A DNA stretch of 64,000 nucleotides from Capitulum mitella (taxonomy: Eukaryota; Arthropoda; Thecostraca; Pollicipedomorpha; Pollicipedidae), in assembly GCA_030062745.1 (NCBI GenBank), contig CP099844.1, positions 5,671,481-5,735,480 of the forward strand. Reading direction: 5' to 3'. A program made the translations under genes and the position numbers. The notes under the pieces were generated by a model. That model searched no databases. It had not been told where the DNA came from and saw only the letters and a program-made list of their open reading frames with translations. Positions 39,016-48,471 of the stretch are shown here, piece by piece. Position 1 is the first letter of the stretch; each line of letters begins with the position of its first letter.

Positions 39016-40665
39016 CTACTTCTTTGGATTCTCGCCGCGGTGCTGCTCCACGACCTGGAAGAGGAACTGGCGCTGTTCCTCATCTGTCGTGAGAGCCAGG
39101 TTGAACTCTTGCATAAGCGCTACTCCTCGTTCTGCACGGTCGTTCGTCACGCTCAGACTGACTGCTCTCTGGCAACATGAACGGTAAGAAGGGCTCCAGC
39201 TCCAGGTATCGGGATCTTTGCCCAAGAACTCAGCACCTGCCATGCCGAGGTCCGCTACCAACTTCTTGCTGTTGGTGCTACAGAAGTCGGCCAGAGTTTT
39301 TCCCTCCCAGACAGACAGGGACGACTCCATGGTGAGCCTGTTGTGGGGTTTCTCCATGCCCTGCTTGGCACGCATTGCTTCCAGCATCCGCCGTTTCTCT
39401 TCGTGTGGCACATTTTCGTCGAACAACGCCAGCCCCACCAGGTGCTCACTGAGGTACCATAGATGACGGCCAAAGGCGGTGGCTGCAGCTTTGGAGATGG
39501 CTGGATCTTGGTCCTTGTACCTAAGGAGCGCCTTCATGTAGCTGAGGTCATTCTGGGGAGCTGAAGTCGCCACTGGGGCCTCATACCAGGCCGGGACGTA
39601 GAGCTGCAGTGCGAAAAGAACAAAGCGCTCAATCCCACGCTTGTCACGGTTCGTGGCGTGGAACTGCTCGCGAAAGAGATGTATCTTCAGCGAGTAGATA
39701 ACTCGCGCCATCCAGCGCGCTCGATGCAGGGCTCCAGGTTTGAGGAACCGAATTCCTCGTGGAGGAACCCCACCAAGGCAGATGATGCTGAGTTCCAGGA
39801 GTTCCCGGTAGTCGTCACGGGGCTGTCTTTGGTTGAGCTGCCTCTTGAAGCCGAGGATCAGCTCATCCCGGGCATCAAGCAGCTCTCTTGGGGCATCATC
39901 GGTCGTGAAGGGCTTGAAGTTTGCAGTGTCAATGAGTTTCCACCGTTTCTGGAAGCGCTGGAAGATGGCAATGTCCGGTCCATTAGATGGCCCCATCGCC
40001 TCGGTGAACGCCTTATCCGCCACCAGCTCGAGCATATGATGACGGCAGGCCAGGTTGAGAAGTTGTCTCCCAAGAGCATCTTCAATCAGCACGCAGGCAC
40101 CATTGTGCTGGCCCGAGTTGGCTGCCGTCGTGTCGAACGACAGACCGATCACTCTGTCGACCAGGTCCCAGTCTCGGAGGGTGTCAAGGACGGCGTCCGC
40201 CTGAGCACGGCCAGTTCCTGTATCCAGCCTTGGGACAGCAAGAAGCTTGTCCACTCCTTCTCCTGAGACGATGATAGCGATCCGGTCCACTTTGTCCCCG
40301 CCTTGGTCCTTCACAATCTTGCCGTCCCAGTGGACTACTAACGGGACAGAAGGCGAGAACTTCATTCGAATCTCCTCCGCCATCTCCTTTCGGACCTTGA
40401 GACGAGCCCGCCGAATAGACTCCCGGTTAAGTACCAGTTCTCCAGGATTGTGGCCCAAGCTAGCCGCAGTGGCGCTTAAGACGTGAACAGCAGCCCGATT
40501 GGCGACTTTGGTCCTGTCGAGAGCTGATGCGAGCTGAGCGCTAACAACCCCTCGAGTGGCCCGTCTCTTCCGAGGGGGTGGGGCGCTGGAAGTGGAGGCT
40601 CCAGCGGCGTCAGTGCGGGGGGCGGCAGTGCCACGCCCATGAAGGGGAAAGAGGAGCTGCTGCAC
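39016..40665 (-). CDS. transposase-like protein, C-terminal 549 codons (RNase H-like core)
   Basis: This is the main part of a protein family that I know from arthropod genomes as long 'uncharacterised' proteins. Visible features: acidic D114 in VVHWDGKIV, D178 in IGLSFDTTAANSG, then CRHHMLEL with C207 and H210 spaced like the C-x2-H of hAT transposases, and a candidate acidic E near 512 in TNDRAERGVALMQ close to the C-terminus. This is compatible with an RNase H-like DDE core with a long helical insertion between the second D and E. The reading continues upstream in another frame (40476-41246). The break lies in a Ser/Pro-rich linker, possibly at the G6 run 40617-40622. Located inside an element with TIRs and a TSD, it is most simply that element's transposase. 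Confidence 0.72.
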   Translation of the reverse strand: MQQLLFPLHGRGTAAPRTDAAGASTSSAPPPRKRRATRGVVSAQLASALDRTKVANRAAVHVLSATAASLGHNPGELVLNRESIRRARLKVRKEMAEEIRMKFSPSVPLVVHWDGKIVKDQGGDKVDRIAIIVSGEGVDKLLAVPRLDTGTGRAQADAVLDTLRDWDLVDRVIGLSFDTTAANSGQHNGACVLIEDALGRQLLNLACRHHMLELVADKAFTEAMGPSNGPDIAIFQRFQKRWKLIDTANFKPFTTDDAPRELLDARDELILGFKRQLNQRQPRDDYRELLELSIICLGGVPPRGIRFLKPGALHRARWMARVIYSLKIHLFREQFHATNRDKRGIERFVLFALQLYVPAWYEAPVATSAPQNDLSYMKALLRYKDQDPAISKAAATAFGRHLWYLSEHLVGLALFDENVPHEEKRRMLEAMRAKQGMEKPHNRLTMESSLSVWEGKTLADFCSTNSKKLVADLGMAGAEFLGKDPDTWSWSPSYRSCCQRAVSLSVTNDRAERGVALMQEFNLALTTDEEQRQFLFQVVEQHRGENPKK

Positions 40666-41246
40666 GAAGAATGAGTGTCGTCAGAGTCTTCGAGCTCCAG
40701 CGTGGCCGTGGCCTCGGTGGCGTACTGCGTGGCCTTTTCCTTTCGATCGGCCTGGGCCTTGGACGAGGCGGCCTTCCGCGCCTCCATTTCGGCAAGCTTC
40801 ATGTCGACACCAGCCATGAGTCCTCGACGGCCCTTCTCTCGCTGAGCGAAGAGGAACTGGCGATCCTCTTCGATGACGATCTTGGCAATGGCATCAGATG
40901 CTGCACAATCGAAGAGGTCCCCAAGTTCTTCCTGGAAGGCTTGCTGAGCGGCCTGATCAGCGGGCCTGTTCCTGGAGCGATTTTTCCCAAGTGCGTGCCA
41001 TTTGCCATGAAGGCCAAGGACCTTCCGCGTGACGTTCTTGGGGAGCTGAGTTGGGATCCTGGCTCGCTCCCAGAAGGGGAGGATCTCCTTCGTCACGGAG
41101 GCCGCAACAGCCGCAGTGTTCTTCACGGTCCGGTGGATATGGAAGAAAACACGAAGGACATCTCCATTTGATGGCAGCTGTCCGCCTGTAATCTTTGGTA
41201 TGGTATGTCCAATCAGCCATATCTTCGTCGAAGATCTCGTCGTCAT
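40476..41246 (-). CDS. transposase-like protein, N-terminal part in a second frame
   Basis: Family-like residues run from the start at 41246 (NGDVLRVFFHIHRTV, EILPFWERARIPT, FDCAASDAIAKIVIEEDRQF, LFAQREKGRRGLMAGVD) to the acidic/serine stretch ELEDSDDTHSSCSSSSF near 40660. After that the conserved reading passes to the frame of the 39016-40665 frame, so the tail of this frame (to 40476) is probably out-of-frame. Known relatives have both parts in one chain of about 700-750 residues. The likely cause is one indel, either real decay or an assembly error in a homopolymer. It is helical and charged, with no recognisable zinc finger before the core. Confidence 0.65.
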   Translation of the reverse strand: MTTRSSTKIWLIGHTIPKITGGQLPSNGDVLRVFFHIHRTVKNTAAVAASVTKEILPFWERARIPTQLPKNVTRKVLGLHGKWHALGKNRSRNRPADQAAQQAFQEELGDLFDCAASDAIAKIVIEEDRQFLFAQREKGRRGLMAGVDMKLAEMEARKAASSKAQADRKEKATQYATEATATLELEDSDDTHSSCSSSSFPFMGVALPPPALTPLEPPLPAPHPLGRDGPLEGLLALSSHQLSTGPKSPIGLLFTS

Positions 41247-41923
41247 TGTTGACTCACACTACGTACCTGAAAAGAAACATTTTTTTGGAAACTACATAAC
41301 TTGGCTGCACCATGAAGTAGCTATGTGGAGGTTGAGGGTGGTTATGAAAGAGGAATTCCGCACCGTTGATTTATTTTAGCAAAAGAAAATAATGCGGAAA
41401 GACACTGACTCCATGAAAGAACAAAGTAAGAAATAACAAATGTCAATTTAAATCGACTCACCCAGGAAGTGCGGAGGCTCTCAAGCAGCGATGAAGGGCA
41501 AGGGAAGGCAAGCCAGTATTCAACTACATTAACAATGCTCACCCGAGCCGACCGAGCAAAACGACTGAGGTAGAGAAGCAACTGAAAGTAATGACAAAAC
41601 TAGACATGGCAAAAGCATTCGACAACCGATACATGATAGGATCCGCGGTAATGACGAAACTAGATATAGCAAAAGCATACGACAACCGATACCAGACCTG
41701 CGGTCATTGAACAAAACAAAACAAACGCGCAACTAAATAAACAAGGCAAAGATCACCACAGCTACATCTTCCGAACTGTGACGGAGGGTCTAATTTTTAT
41801 CAGATCAGGTTGAAATTGTATATTTAGAGTTTTCTTATCTATTGGAACTACCCGGCCAATGAGCAGTTCGAAATTCGAAAGTTGAAAATTAACCCCTAGA
41901 TTAAGTGCCGCCCTAGCGTACAG

Positions 41924-42564
41924 CTACCTGTTATACATAGACCCAGGGCATCGTTAGCTGTGCTTTTACTTAAATCTTTAATGAAAAAGAATGGAAACGA
42001 TTCAGAACAAAAGCCTTTCTTTTGTAAATCATGGCCCAGCACCATGCCAAGGCAGTCTTTCACGCACTGGTTTTCCATGCTAGTGCGTGACTCAACCATC
42101 GTGCATGCAACATGCAAGATCAGCCCAGGTAAAAAAACAATGTTATTATCTTTCGGGAGTGGATAGGGCTCCGAGTGCCAGCATTGTCAGCTTTCTTATC
42201 GTGCCATGTCATACAACCATTATTAGACGACCTTTGGAGGAGGAAACGTTCCACCTTCGGGCATTGATCGGAGACCGCCGAAATGCGGATAATGAATATT
42301 GCAGACAATCATTACAAGAGTTCGGTCCTAGGTGTCAAACCCTTTGCTGCGACTGTAACTCGTATGACGCCATTGTCAAGGGCCTCATAATATTTTACGC
42401 AGTTAAGTCATTTTTAATTTCATGAATTTTACTGCTTCGTGGGATTTTCCGGAGAACCAAGCGTCTTTTACGCGCTGCTTTTCTGTGCCAGTGCGTGATT
42501 CAACCATTACACATGCAACATACAAGATCGACCATGGTATGAACAAGGTGTATCGACCAAGACC
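41924..42564. other. no gene recognised
   Basis: Contains two related segments (42045-42120 and 42463-42535: cgcgctg..ttc..gtgcgtga.tcaaccat..catgcaac) that look like diverged direct repeats about 418 bp apart. No coding sequence. Confidence 0.5.
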
Positions 42565-42602
42565 AACCAAACCGCTTATATATATATATATAAGCGGTTT
42601 GG

Positions 42603-42643
<41 letters not shown>
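42565..42643. repeat. 40-bp perfect palindrome followed by (TA)n
   Basis: Positions 42565-42604 form a perfect palindrome: aaccaaaccgcttatatata and its complement with no spacer. A (TA)n tract follows at 42605-42643 and then a Penelope copy. Confidence 0.95.
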
Positions 42644-42648
<5 letters not shown>

Positions 42649-42655
42649 TTGAATG

Positions 42656-43750
42656 GGGGAGCGGATTTTCCTTTAGACATATTTCGCTAGAAATGGTGTC
42701 ATATCTTGCATTGACGTGCTTCTTGAATAATTTTTTATTCCTCCAAATCAGTCGTTTCCATCATCGGAAAAACTGCGAAGACGGATATCTATATCACCCG
42801 ATAACGTTTCGTTGGTCCTGACAGCATCATCAGACAACATAGGCACAATTATATGTAATACCAATATACGAAACGTTCGTGGTCGTGTCGCGTCAAAATT
42901 ACGTCTCCGCGTTTTTGGGCTTAAATAAGTCATTTGATTTCATGAAAATGTTTACATTCAAGCGCAGTACATGCCTTGTGTGCACCTCTGGCAATGATGA
43001 ACGCCGGAACTGCCGTTACCGCATATTTTCACCTTCAGCTTGCCTTTTTGACCAGTATGGCAGTATTGTGCACCAGTTCAGCTCTTGTCAGTTGAGATCC
43101 ATGAGTGGATTTCATGTGCAGCTTCGGTGCACCGTCCTGTAGGTGCATCGTGATCCGTCTCGATAGTGAGATCGTGGTACGACCGATGTATGACGGGTTT
43201 GGTCGGCGCGTGCAGTCACCGATAGGGCATTTGAACTTGTGTACGATTTTAGTCATTTTCAGTAAGGAGTTGTCTCCTGATATGTTGTTCATAATCAGGC
43301 CTGGCACTCTGGGATTTTTGCAGTAAATTGTGAGCATGATGTAGGGATTTGATGGGATACAGTTTCTGGCTACTATATCGTGGACAGCTTTCTCTTCAGC
43401 CTTATATGCAATTGACATCCTGCTCTTATAGTACAGTTGTACGTCAGTTCTTTCTTTTTTGCCATTTCCTACGGCTGGTGAGTGGGAATGTTTATGAAAC
43501 ATCCGTCAGGTCTGATGGTCTGTCAGTGAGACTGTAGTTATTGTTGACGAGAATGTGTCTGATTCTATCGATTTCCTGGTGTGCGAACGACCAGGCCGCG
43601 CAATGTTTGAGCGCTCTGTGTATGTTGGACGGATCTCGCTATAGTTATACTTATCTGAGCTCTCGCTAAGACCGTTCAGGGATTTGCCGGTATTTGTGGG
43701 TTTTCTATTCACTGAAGGCGCGTAGTTTTCCCCGGAGGCATCCACAGATA
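42656..43750 (-). pseudogene. Penelope-like element, thumb and GIY-YIG endonuclease remnant
   Basis: Minus strand. 43506-43745 gives SVNRKPTNTGKSLNGLSESS with DKYN, the region after the RT palm; a frame change follows. 43035-43502 then gives IVHKFKCPIGDCTRRPNPSY, followed by IGRTTISLSRRITMHLQDG, a Cys-containing linker plus GIY-YIG domain. The RT palm is absent. The non-coding 3' end reads toward the (TA)n tract at 42605. It is a different subfamily from the copies at 29-32 kb, as the protein differs at many positions. Confidence 0.82.
42800..42836 (-). ncRNA. hammerhead-like motif of Penelope copy
   Basis: The minus strand reads tctgatgatgctgtcagg, then accaacgaaacgttatcgg. CTGATGA (42833-42827) and GAAAC (42810-42806) are present, about the same distance apart as in the 32-kb copy, but the intervening stem is poor. 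It is supporting evidence for a conserved structural module in these elements rather than for activity. Confidence 0.3.
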
Positions 43751-43796
43751 CAGCTAGAAACAGATTTTTTTCGTTGATTGATATTTCTCTCTATAT

Positions 43797-45173
43797 ATCT
43801 CGGCAACCGCTGGTCGCATCGACACGAAACCGAGCGCGATTGAAAGGGGGTCGAAGGAGGAACAGCATGATAACAAACACGTCGCGTTGGGACCGGCAAG
43901 TGGCGTGTGCTGAGGGCGAAAATGCCAAAAATGTCCGCTTTGTAAGGTTTCAGAGTGGGGTCGCCATCTCGGAAACCGTTAACGACACGGGTCAGGGGTT
44001 AGAACAACCCAGCAGAACAAAAGCACCGACTACAAATCGTCTAGCGGAGTCGACAACGTCCCCCAAACGGGGTAGCCGTGGCACGCGCTCAAAGTGGGCT
44101 CATTTGTGAAGTTTGCATCGTTTCTGTTCACAGTGAACTTTCGAACACCACAGTGTCGATTTCTGACACGAAACTGGTACCGACAGAAAGCCCGCTCTTT
44201 TGCCGTTCCAATGGGGTCAAACACTGAGCAGGTGTGGCGCGGCCGTCCCCGCCATGCGACGCCACGTGATGGGATGCGGGACGCAATTTGGCCCCGTTTC
44301 AAGAGCGTTTTGGGGTCATTGGCGGGCGCCGACACGGCACCCTTCCCGCAGGCTAATCTCACCAACCGTGTGTCGTACCGAGACGAAACTTGGTCCATTC
44401 GACAGAGAATCGATTGCAGAACAATATCGTGCAAAACACCGCGCTTGGGGAACAGCACGTGGCGCGTGCTGGCCACCGGAACACAAAAATTAGCAGTTTT
44501 GCAAGCCTTACAAAATAGGGTGCGTGTAAATTCAGCCGTTAATTATGACGCCTCGGCGACTTAATAGGCTAATGCCATTAGGTACCCACTGCATATCATT
44601 CCAGAGGATCGACGTCGTCCGACAAACGGGGTAGCCACGGCACGTGCTCAAATGGGGAACATTTTTCATTACTGGTTCATTTGTGTTTACACTGCGATTT
44701 CGATAGCATGCGGTGTGAAATTGTTGGCAAAATTAGTACCAATGGAAAGGTCATAGTTTTGTCGTTCTCACGCCGAAATAAAATAACTCACAATAATTCA
44801 TCAACAAATCACAAATAATTCACATAAATGTTCCTGTATGGGGCATCAACTGAACTGATGCATGTCGTAGTTTTGCGCAAAATCGACGGATTTTGAGTGA
44901 TTCGTGTTTAGTTGAAGATTGTGGCGCCGCCATTGGGAGCTGGCGATTGAAAATACTTGCACTAAGTTCGTCAGTCAATCTGAATACGTCGGTATAGCCA
45001 TTTGGTGCGTCTCGTTGTGGTTGTTTTCAACGAAAAAGCGTACAAAAAGGTCTTATTTCGCCTTTGCGTGATTTTTTCGTCAATTATGCTCCAAAATCAG
45101 CTTCTCTTGCTCATAGCTAAAAATTGCTTTATTTCATCGTGCTCGATTTGACGCGACCTCCGTTTTCGGGATT
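43797..45173 (-). repeat. repeat X, copy 1 (inverted), ends at assembly gap
   Basis: The reverse complement of this segment aligns with 48472-49840, beginning at the gap with atcccgaaaacggaggtcgc and ending near 43797 in gttgccgagat. No protein-like conservation is seen. Internal landmarks such as cagcacg(c/t)gccacgtgct and gattctctgtcgaa are shared by all copies. Confidence 0.9.
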
Positions 45174-45673
45174 NNNNNNNNNNNNNNNNNNNNNNNNNNN
45201 NNNNNNNNNNNNNNNNNNNNNNNNNNNNNNNNNNNNNNNNNNNNNNNNNNNNNNNNNNNNNNNNNNNNNNNNNNNNNNNNNNNNNNNNNNNNNNNNNNNN
45301 NNNNNNNNNNNNNNNNNNNNNNNNNNNNNNNNNNNNNNNNNNNNNNNNNNNNNNNNNNNNNNNNNNNNNNNNNNNNNNNNNNNNNNNNNNNNNNNNNNNN
45401 NNNNNNNNNNNNNNNNNNNNNNNNNNNNNNNNNNNNNNNNNNNNNNNNNNNNNNNNNNNNNNNNNNNNNNNNNNNNNNNNNNNNNNNNNNNNNNNNNNNN
45501 NNNNNNNNNNNNNNNNNNNNNNNNNNNNNNNNNNNNNNNNNNNNNNNNNNNNNNNNNNNNNNNNNNNNNNNNNNNNNNNNNNNNNNNNNNNNNNNNNNNN
45601 NNNNNNNNNNNNNNNNNNNNNNNNNNNNNNNNNNNNNNNNNNNNNNNNNNNNNNNNNNNNNNNNNNNNNNNNN
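45174..45673. other. assembly gap (500 N)
   Basis: 500 consecutive N, interrupting repeat X copy 1 at its terminal end. Open frames drawn across it are meaningless. Confidence 1.
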
Positions 45674-48019
45674 TTTCGCACAAGATAACCTGTGCCTCAT
45701 AGCCGCAGTCGTGCCGTTGCTACCACCTCAGCCCGTGAGTGCATAGACAAACAGTATCTAAGGCAATTGTGGGACTGTAAATCTCCGAAAGGAACATCTG
45801 AGTCAAACTACGACGAAAAATGTTAACTCGCCATCCATGGCCAAACATTGCAAGACATACCGTATTTGTTGGCACTAGATGGCATGTGTGTTGCAAAACG
45901 CCCTTTTCGGTTTTGACGCGAATAGACCCCAAACGCGCATGTCAGTTTTCAGACATGGCATGGCATGGAGTAGGCAAATTTAGGATGATACTAAGGTCAG
46001 GCTAAGATGCGAAAGAGATTGTGCGGCAGCAGGAATAGGTATAAGATTTCTGTAAATATCGGCGCAGTTTGGTAACCGGCCAAGGACAGAAATTTCCTAG
46101 CATCAACAGGGAAATGGCATTTTGAAGCCCACTCTATCCACACAGCGTCACTGACGCATTGCTTTGGCGAATGTCCAGTTCTTCGTCAAGACGAGTCAAA
46201 ATCAGGACTATACTGGTGTGTGTGCCCGCGACTCCCTATTCGTAGGTTCCGCCACCGGGTCGTAGAGCTACCGCAAGCCAATTTCGGTCACCCTGCATTG
46301 GTCCTGTTGTGATTGACCACGCAAATTTACCTATCCAAAGGCGCTAAACCCTAATGAGGCCAGCCTCCAAAGGGCGATTTGGGTCTTAGATAATTGAGTA
46401 CTGTGTCTCTGTTCATCTGTTTGTCGACAAATGTTTTCTTCGGGCCTGTGCTCAAACGGGTTAATAGGTTGGCACACGTTGCGCACCGCTCGAATGGTCT
46501 TGCTCGTGTCCAGTGCATCGGCTAAGTTGCGGCGTGCTGCGTCCCGTCACCGCGTTCTGCGCATTTCAAGGATTTTTAGCCTGTGACATGTCAGATGGGA
46601 AACACGAATAGCGTCAAACATCGTCTTCGTTCCGGCGAGTTAAGTAAGAAAGCAGGGGTCGGGTCGGGGTCGACAAGCACTATCGGCTTTTGTCTGTACC
46701 GGAAACCCAACGACCGCCTCCCACAGTTTGAGCGTCACACCGCCTGACGGCGGACGATGCACTAATGCTCATTCAAATCACATCACGGCGTTGGTGTGAT
46801 TTTCGTTTCCAACGGGCTTTACGCTGCAACGTGAAGCCCGTTTTTGCGACCAATATTCATCCAAACCTTTTTCGTTTTGTGCTGTGGTTCGCCTGGAATT
46901 CATCTTTTTGTAAAGTCCCCCATATCTTAACGCTGCTGTTTTTGCAAAAAGGGTTGGCCACAGCAGCCGGCTAAATGCGAAATTTACAACCAAATGAACT
47001 GATGTCAAACACGCATGGTCAAAATCTGGTAATAGCTGACTGAAGAATGGCCATTTTTCCTTTTCAAAATCATCTCCATTCATCTCCATTCAAGCGAGCT
47101 GTCTCGACAGCCCATGACAAGAAGGATTCGAAATGGGTATCGCCTCACAGGAAACGGAACACAAAATCTTACAGCATCGCCCAAAGGCAAAAACATGCGA
47201 TACATGTCATGTGACGATGGACAAAACTTTACAGTCGTTCTTTCATATTTCTACATTTAGCTTCACTAGCGGCAACAGCCGGCCTGTCGGCCGGCATGGC
47301 CCCATCTAGATGCTCTCGCTATCAGCTCGTCCCTGTACCCCCATACCCCCTGAGTTCCCCGTGTACCCCACACGACGCATTCGCGACGCTCCGAATGCAT
47401 TTTGGAAGTCTGCCGCGCCGAGCATTTAAAGCTCTTTGCGTGTTCGAATTTTCGAGTCGAATCAAATTTCGGCCGAAGAGGTGACCGAACTGATCCTGGG
47501 ACCGTCCCACCACCGCCCTGCACACTTCATTGCCAACAAACGGCGTCTGCTTCATGGTCCAAGCGTCCGCAGTCTCATCCCTACCCCAGCATTCGAGCAC
47601 CGTTCGACAATCGCGATGCGCGCTTTAGTCAGTTTAACCGCTGATCGAGCTGCCCCCATTCCGCTCAACAATCGCGCCGCGCGCTCAAGTGGAAACGGAC
47701 GGCATTCGGCCCCGCCGCAGACCCCGCAACTCTCCATTCCTCTCTCGAGATGACCATACACATCACCATGTGCAGAACCTGATCGGACACACCGACCGCA
47801 CTGGACGTGCTTTGCCTCGCGGTACATTTAAATGTTAATGCATGATCCAAATTTGCGGTCCAATCGACATTGTACCGACTTTCTCAACGTCTTCAAACCG
47901 CCACCGTCCGGCGATCACGCTGCGCCTTTCATTTCGAAAAGACAGCTTCTTTTTTCTCAAACAAACTTGGGCAGGCTCGTTTCCCTAAAATTGTCATGCC
48001 AGCACATAGGAGCGTTGTT
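45674..48019. other. no gene recognised
   Basis: Nothing coding is recognised. A short hairpin aacgggctt/aagcccgtt with a T-run lies at 46810-46845. GC-rich, CpG-containing open frames at 47266-47850 show no known domain. Confidence 0.4.
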
Positions 48020-48471
48020 CGATTAACGCCCTACGCGCTTCATTCCGGCTGCACTTCAACAACTGGAGGTGCTGCCCCAAAGCTGCTTAACAGTTGCGCT
48101 GCGCGTTCACATGGTAACAGACGGCCGTTTGTCGTTTGGTCTCCGTCTATGTCCTTACACTTCGTGCTCGAAGGAATGTGCATTTTCACAGCTGTCTATC
48201 GCAATGTCTGAAATAACGCTACGCGGGTCAGATCAGAACGTTTTTTAACGCTGTTGCTACTTAATTTCCCTTCATACAGCTACCACCTTCACCACTTCAT
48301 TTATGAGGGTTGTCAATGAATTTGTTTCCATGCTCCATAAGTAAAAAATAATTATATGTCCGTTTCCTTGTAACCCTGGCTCTGTCCTATCTGTGTCCCC
48401 CTGACTATCGGTTTGTAAATCTCACCGTGCGTGTATTCCCATTAAAGGTTTATTTCTTTACACCGTATTGG
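48020..48471 (+). repeat. outer arm (left) of a large foldback structure
   Basis: The reverse complement of 51398-51870 aligns here. Matching blocks include the segment around tttggtctcc.tatgtcctt (48137), acttcgtgctcgaa.gaat.tg (48158), ctgactatc (48400), atctcacc.tgcgt (48419) and tttatttcttta.accgt (48449). Translated, both arms give FVWSP.MSLHFVLE..IFTAV-like strings, so the repeat may derive from a once-coding element. The arm runs directly into the terminal sequence of repeat X copy 2. Confidence 0.75.

Larger units (their letters stand above)
38392..41915 (-). mobile_element. complete 3.5-kb hAT-like DNA transposon with perfect 8-bp TSD
   Basis: The ends are exact inverted repeats TAGGGCGGCACTTA (38392-38405 and 41902-41915). 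After an offset they continue as an imperfect inverted repeat (ttttcaattttcgaatttc at left; ttttcaactttcgaatttc on the complement at right, then ctgctcatt in both). Perfect direct repeats GCGTACAG flank it at 38384-38391 and 41916-41923. An 8-bp duplication with a TAGGG-type end is typical of the hAT superfamily. Inside, almost the whole length between 39016 and 41246 is one transposase-like gene on the minus strand in two overlapping frames. No other gene is carried. The tidy ends suggest a fairly recent insertion. Confidence 0.9.

Noticed and set aside
39658..41171. Plus-strand frames of about 200 codons at 39.7-41.2 kb
   Set aside because: They are antisense shadows of the minus-strand transposase-like gene.
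39016..41246. Assigning the transposase-like gene to a classical hAT (hobo/Ac/Tam3) subfamily
   Set aside because: The TSD and C-x2-H hint fit hAT, but the BED zinc finger and C-terminal hATC dimer region are not visible, so only 'hAT-like' is stated.
45097..45702. Long open frames across 45.1-45.7 kb
   Set aside because: They consist of N from the assembly gap.
46810..46845. Hairpin followed by T-run, like a bacterial terminator
   Set aside because: The window is a eukaryotic nuclear genome and no transcript end is evident.
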